Assembly (NCBI GenBank): GCA_017962285.1
Contig: JAGCVR010000132.1
Coordinates: forward strand, 1 to 11,171
Source: Muribaculaceae bacterium
GTDB lineage: Bacteria; Bacteroidota; Bacteroidia; Bacteroidales; Muribaculaceae
Direction of reading: 5' to 3'
DNA length: 11,171 nt
The position numbers and the translations under genes are program-made. The stretch's first letter is position 1; every line of letters starts with the position of its first letter. Below are positions 8,128-11,171 of the stretch, piece after piece. A model generated the notes under the pieces. It worked only from the letters and a program-made list of their open reading frames with translations. It did not search any database and was not told where the DNA came from.

Positions 8128-8142
8128 ACTGAGCCCTTGTTT

Positions 8143-8161
8143 ACTCGTTAACTCGTCAACT
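8143..8161 (+). repeat. Short 8-base tandem repeat before the mnmA-like gene
   Basis: ACTCGTTA (8143-8150) is followed directly by ACTCGTCA (8151-8158) and a further ACT. The ten-mer ACTCGTTAAC at 8143-8152 also occurs at 7135-7144, so copies sit in the intergenic regions on both sides of the DUF5106 gene. It lies a few bases before the start at 8167, where it would form most of the leader if the gene had its own promoter. Confidence 0.5.
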
Positions 8162-8166
8162 AAAAA

Positions 8167-9234
8167 ATGAAAATTGCAGTTCTCATATCCGGTGGAGTGG
8201 ACAGCGCGGTGGTTCTTCACCTTCTCGCCGAGCAGGGGCATGAGCTATACCCTTTCTACATCCGCATCGGTATGGATAATGATGAGGGCGATTGCTCCGC
8301 CGAAGAAGACATTGAAATGTGCCAGCTCATAACCCGAAAATACGGGCTGGGACTCGAAGTGGTCTCGCTTCACGAGGAGTACTGGGAAAATGTGATGGAA
8401 TATGCGCTGAGAACTGTCAAGGCAGGTCTCACTCCCAACCCCGATGTGATGTGCAACCGAATGATTAAGTTCGGGTTCTTTGAAGAACGATGGGGCAGGC
8501 AATTCGACCTGACTGCCACAGGGCACTATGCCACCACCGACGTTGTGAATGGTGTGAAATACCTTGCTACGGCCGCCGACCCCGTGAAAGACCAGACAGA
8601 TTTCCTCGCGCAAATCACCCATGAGCAGCTCGAGCACCTCATCTTCCCCATCGGGAACTTGCCGAAAAGCGAGGTACGAGCACTCGCTGAACGTGTGAAT
8701 ATGCCCAACGCAAAACGCCGCGACAGTCAGGGCATTTGCTTCCTTGGGCAAATCAACTATAACGACTTCATCCGTCGTCACTTGGGAGAAAAGCGCGGTG
8801 CAATCATCGAACTTGAAACGGGAAGGAAACTCGGCGAACACAACGGATCTTGGTTCCACACTATAGGTCCGCGCAAAGGACTGGGACTGAGCGGCGGACC
8901 GTGGTATGTGGTAAAGAAAAACGTTACCGACAACGTGATCTACGTCAGCAACGGATATGATACCGACAAGCAGTACGGGCGTGAATTGAGACTTACCCAG
9001 ATGCACTTCATATCGGGAAATCCATGGCAGAATCAGGATTTGCAGAATGGTGTGCGTATAAAGTTCAAAAACCGGCACACGCCTCTTATGCTACCAGGGA
9101 CTCTCCGGCAAACAGATGCCGACCAGTGGCTCATCACCAGCGATGAGGATGTGCAGGGCATTGCCCCAGGCCAGTTTGCAGTAATCTATGATGAGCGCGG
9201 ACATCTGTGCTACGGAAGCGGAGTAATTTTCTGA
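8167..9234 (+). CDS. mnmA: tRNA-specific 2-thiouridylase MnmA-type (possible divergent paralog)
   Basis: A 355-residue cytoplasmic enzyme, the usual length for MnmA, which thiolates U34 of the wobble base in tRNA-Lys, -Glu and -Gln using ATP and a relayed sulfur. The N-terminal PP-loop is SGGVDS (residues 8-13). The first catalytic cysteine is in NPDVMCN (Cys96), the second in DSQGICFLG (Cys191). ATGHY (117-121) and the C-terminal beta-barrel (about 255-355, ending CYGSGVIF) are in place. Two usually constant motifs are altered: KDQSYFL reads KDQTDFL (Asp145) and GQRKGLG reads GPRKGLG (Pro235). Bacteroidetes often carry more than one MnmA-like gene, so this may be a paralog with narrower or different tRNA choice, which is inference. 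The ATG at 8167 starts directly at the first strand (MKIAVLIS) and is well placed. The next gene begins 15 bases after its stop, so the two are probably cotranscribed. Confidence 0.92.
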   Translation: MKIAVLISGGVDSAVVLHLLAEQGHELYPFYIRIGMDNDEGDCSAEEDIEMCQLITRKYGLGLEVVSLHEEYWENVMEYALRTVKAGLTPNPDVMCNRMIKFGFFEERWGRQFDLTATGHYATTDVVNGVKYLATAADPVKDQTDFLAQITHEQLEHLIFPIGNLPKSEVRALAERVNMPNAKRRDSQGICFLGQINYNDFIRRHLGEKRGAIIELETGRKLGEHNGSWFHTIGPRKGLGLSGGPWYVVKKNVTDNVIYVSNGYDTDKQYGRELRLTQMHFISGNPWQNQDLQNGVRIKFKNRHTPLMLPGTLRQTDADQWLITSDEDVQGIAPGQFAVIYDERGHLCYGSGVIF

Positions 9235-9249
9235 AATGGAAGTGAAAGG

Positions 9250-9828
9250 ATGGAAAAGAAAAACATAGTGGAACTTGAGGTTTATGGCGTGAGCCGCAGC
9301 CAGATTCAGAGTGTGGCCTATGCGCTTGTCCTCAAAGAAAAAAATGGTAAACGACTAATACCCGTTGTGGTGGGAGCCAACGAAGCACAGTCGATAGTGG
9401 CACACATGCAGGGTGCCATTCTGCCACGCCCGCTCACTCACGACTTAATGACTTCGGTTTTCCATGCCTATGGAATTGCCCTTGAGGAAGTGATGATTTA
9501 CCGATACGATGAAGGCATATTTTACTCACATTTGCTCCTGCGAAGCGACACCACAGAAGTGGAACTCGATGCCCGCACAAGCGATGCAGTGGCAATGGCT
9601 CTCCGCACCGGAGCACGAATCTTCACCAACGAAGAGATAATGAACCGCGTATCGTTCTTGAAAGAAGAGGTCAGCGACACCGGCGAAAACAGCACCGATG
9701 AAAGTACTTCACTGGAAACCATGACTCTCGAAGGGCTCAAATCCTATATGGAGCGATGTGTGGAAGCTGAAGATTATGAGCAAGCAGCCGAGATACAGAA
9801 GGAAATCCGCCGACGCACCCAAGAATAA
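9250..9828 (+). CDS. DUF151 (bifunctional nuclease-like) protein with C-terminal UVR motif
   Basis: A 192-residue protein. Residues about 5-135 form a DUF151/BFN domain: PVVVGANEAQSI (38-49), PLTHDLM (61-67) and ARTSDAVAMALRTGARIFTN (108-127) are its conserved stretches. A flexible, acidic and Ser/Thr-rich linker follows (about 138-158). A UVR motif at the end (about 161-190, LKSYMERCVEAEDYEQAAEI) is the short helical hairpin found in UvrB and UvrC and in several bacterial regulators, where it mediates protein contacts. The DUF151 plus UVR arrangement is common in Bacteroidetes. Plant relatives have been reported to have nuclease activity, but the role in these bacteria is not established. 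The ATG at 9250 is preceded by GAAAGG and lies 15 bases after the mnmA-like stop, suggesting a shared transcript. Nothing odd was seen. Confidence 0.88.
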   Translation: MEKKNIVELEVYGVSRSQIQSVAYALVLKEKNGKRLIPVVVGANEAQSIVAHMQGAILPRPLTHDLMTSVFHAYGIALEEVMIYRYDEGIFYSHLLLRSDTTEVELDARTSDAVAMALRTGARIFTNEEIMNRVSFLKEEVSDTGENSTDESTSLETMTLEGLKSYMERCVEAEDYEQAAEIQKEIRRRTQE

Positions 9829-9888
9829 CCGGCCTATCCCAAAACCTGAAATCAGTACCAAACACCATTGAATAGAGCCTGCCTGAGT

Positions 9889-10653
9889 ATGCTGAGAAAA
9901 ATCCTCAAATATCTGGTTTATCCGCCAAAAACGATAAGCGACAAGCGGCTTAAAGAGGTCTTTGCCGGCAAATGGGTGGTCATAACAGGTGCTTCGTCGG
10001 GAATTGGCGAAGCCTTGACTCTGAGGCTGATTAATGCCGGAGCTAATTTGTTTCTGATTTCACGAAACGAAGAGAAACTGAAGTCGTTATGCAGCATGGC
10101 TCAGGAACATAGTTGCCAAGCTCATTATTGCGCTATGGATTTAAGACAGCGCGGGCAGTTGGATTCTTTTTGTGAAGAACTGAGAAGCAAACTTCCCGAG
10201 GTGGATTATCTCTTTTGTAATGCGGGGAAATCAATCAAGCGTTCAATAAGCAGTTCCATTGACAGAATGTACGATTTCGACCGCACAATGGACTTGAATT
10301 ACCGCTCCCTGGTGGCATTGTCGCTAGCCTTGATGCCTTCGCTCAGAAAAACCGCAGGACGCATAGTTTACACGTCATCGGTAAGCAGCCTCTATCCTTT
10401 CGTGCCTGGATGGTCGGCATATCACGCATCGAAATGCGCAGCCAATGCGTGGTGCAGAACCGCTCGCAGGGAGCATGGAAAACTTGGGGTAAAGGTTCAG
10501 ATAGCCTATATGCCACTGGTACACACCCCCATGTCGGACGTGAATGAGACCTATCGGAATCTGCCGGCATATTCCGCCGATGAAGCTGCGTGTATTCTCT
10601 TGAAGCTGGCAATGAGCAAGAAGTTCTGCTACAAACCATGGTGGGCATTTTAA
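9889..10653 (+). CDS. Short-chain dehydrogenase/reductase (SDR), probably acting on acyl chains
   Basis: A 254-residue classical SDR. The nucleotide-binding TGASSGIG lies at residues 33-40, NAG at 111-113, the catalytic serine in YTSSVSS (161-167) and the catalytic YHASK at 178-182. A basic or hydrophobic extension of about 28 residues precedes the Rossmann fold. SRNEEKL after the second strand (58-64), with its Arg, suggests NADP(H) rather than NAD(H). The segment after the active site (VKVQIAYMPLVHTPM, 201-215) is like that of SDRs I recall from fatty-acyl reductase and lipid-modifying proteins, so an acyl-chain substrate is plausible but not shown. I chose the ATG at 9889 over a TTG at 9868 because no known N-terminal part is lost. 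It starts 60 bases after the DUF151 gene. The gene downstream begins 7 bases after its stop and encodes an acyl-activating enzyme, which supports a joint lipid role. Confidence 0.85.
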   Translation: MLRKILKYLVYPPKTISDKRLKEVFAGKWVVITGASSGIGEALTLRLINAGANLFLISRNEEKLKSLCSMAQEHSCQAHYCAMDLRQRGQLDSFCEELRSKLPEVDYLFCNAGKSIKRSISSSIDRMYDFDRTMDLNYRSLVALSLALMPSLRKTAGRIVYTSSVSSLYPFVPGWSAYHASKCAANAWCRTARREHGKLGVKVQIAYMPLVHTPMSDVNETYRNLPAYSADEAACILLKLAMSKKFCYKPWWAF

Positions 10654-10660
10654 TGCAGTT

Positions 10661-11171
10661 ATGAACAGGACTATATTTTCAAAACTGCTTAGGCTTCACC
10701 TCATCTCTCCGAGAGGCATCTGCCGCCTCATAAGGAGTTTCGCGTGCGAAGGCATTTCCCTGATGGCGTTGCTGCGGTTCACTTCCATATATTACCCGGG
10801 AAGGTGTGCATTGGTTTCGTCAGAAAAACGATTTTCCTTCAAAGAACTGTATGACAATGCCCGCCGACTGGCTCAAATGCTGCATGCCGATTATGGTCTG
10901 AAAGCCGGAATGTGCGTAGGATTGATGTGCCGTAATCACGCATTGATGGCATTGCTGTTACCGGCATTGTCCCGGCTTGGTGTAAACGTGAAACTGATTA
11001 ATACCGATATCGCCCCAAATAAGGTAACTGATTTGGTAAGGCATTATCATTTAGGACTACTCGTTTACGATGATGAACTGGAGGAGAAACGTGTCACCCA
11101 CGAACTTCCATGCCCGACAAAAAAGAGTGAAGACTTGTATCATGAAGTCATGAATCTGCCCAAAGACTTCA
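10661..11171 (+). CDS. AMP-forming acyl-CoA synthetase-like protein, N-terminal part (cut by right edge)
   Basis: An open frame from the ATG at 10661 runs 170 codons to the edge. After about 45 residues with a basic, hydrophobic start (RTIFSKLLRLHLISPRGIC) it reads like the beginning of the AMP-binding domain: CALVSSEKRFSFKELYDNARRL, then GLKAGMCVGLMCRNHALMALLLPALSRLGV, then an INTDIAP stretch where the family has its 'iNtrl' segment. The ATP-binding P-loop (TSGTTG type) and the catalytic lysine lie outside the window, so activity cannot be judged. Family members activate a carboxylic acid, often a fatty acid, as an acyl-adenylate and pass it to CoA or a carrier protein. It starts 7 bases after the SDR stop and is almost surely in the same operon. 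The substrate is unknown. Confidence 0.8.
   Translation, partial: MNRTIFSKLLRLHLISPRGICRLIRSFACEGISLMALLRFTSIYYPGRCALVSSEKRFSFKELYDNARRLAQMLHADYGLKAGMCVGLMCRNHALMALLLPALSRLGVNVKLINTDIAPNKVTDLVRHYHLGLLVYDDELEEKRVTHELPCPTKKSEDLYHEVMNLPKDF

Noticed and set aside
7549..9078. Minus-strand open frames under the DUF5106 and mnmA-like genes (7549-7782, 7867-8241, 8245-9078)
   Set aside because: They are shadows of well-supported plus-strand genes. The long one at 8245-9078 mirrors mnmA-like codons.
1..11171. A defence, phage, CRISPR or mobile-element system
   Set aside because: No repeats of CRISPR type, integrase, transposase, toxin-antitoxin pair, restriction gene or phage structural gene was seen. 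Gene content and base composition look uniform and chromosomal.

Overview
The window looks like a chromosomal segment from a member of the Bacteroidales (a Prevotella- or Muribaculaceae-like gut or oral anaerobe). This is inferred from four things: promoters of the Bacteroidetes type (TAnnTTTG -7 box, with a TTTG -33 box in one case), a long AsmA/TamB-like protein of the Bacteroidetes form, a secreted DUF5106 protein, and a DUF151 protein with a C-terminal UVR motif. No rRNA, tRNA, insertion sequence, CRISPR array or phage gene was seen. Most of it reads as ordinary core-genome content, not as a mobile or defence island.

Layout: the left 6.85 kb is on the minus strand and the right 3.9 kb on the plus strand, diverging from a roughly 400-base intergenic region. 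Reading leftward from that region come the two subunits of a heterodimeric ABC exporter (6851 to 5058 and 5061 to 3211, joined by an ATGA overlap), a 200-base gap, and then the N-terminal two thirds or so of a TamB-like envelope protein (3010 to beyond the left edge). Reading rightward come a secreted DUF5106 protein (7261-8127), an MnmA-type tRNA 2-thiouridylase (8167-9234), a DUF151/UVR protein (9250-9828), a short-chain dehydrogenase/reductase (9889-10653) and the N-terminus of an AMP-forming acyl-CoA synthetase-like protein (from 10661, cut by the right edge).

Functional reading: the left arm is about the cell envelope (export across the inner membrane; an AsmA/TamB-like protein probably involved in moving lipid or outer-membrane material). 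The right arm mixes tRNA wobble modification with a probable lipid pair (SDR plus acyl-activating enzyme). The rightward genes are closely spaced and could form one or two transcripts. Only the first has a well-formed promoter (TTTG, 20 bases, TAAATTTG).

No clear new multi-gene system was found. The points most worth a second look are the asymmetric catalytic sites of the ABC pair, the GC-rich hairpin-bearing stretch at about 6924-7010, the altered conserved motifs in the MnmA-like protein, the thioredoxin-like DUF5106 protein without a CXXC, the unusual start region of the TamB-like gene, and the SDR/acyl-ligase pair.
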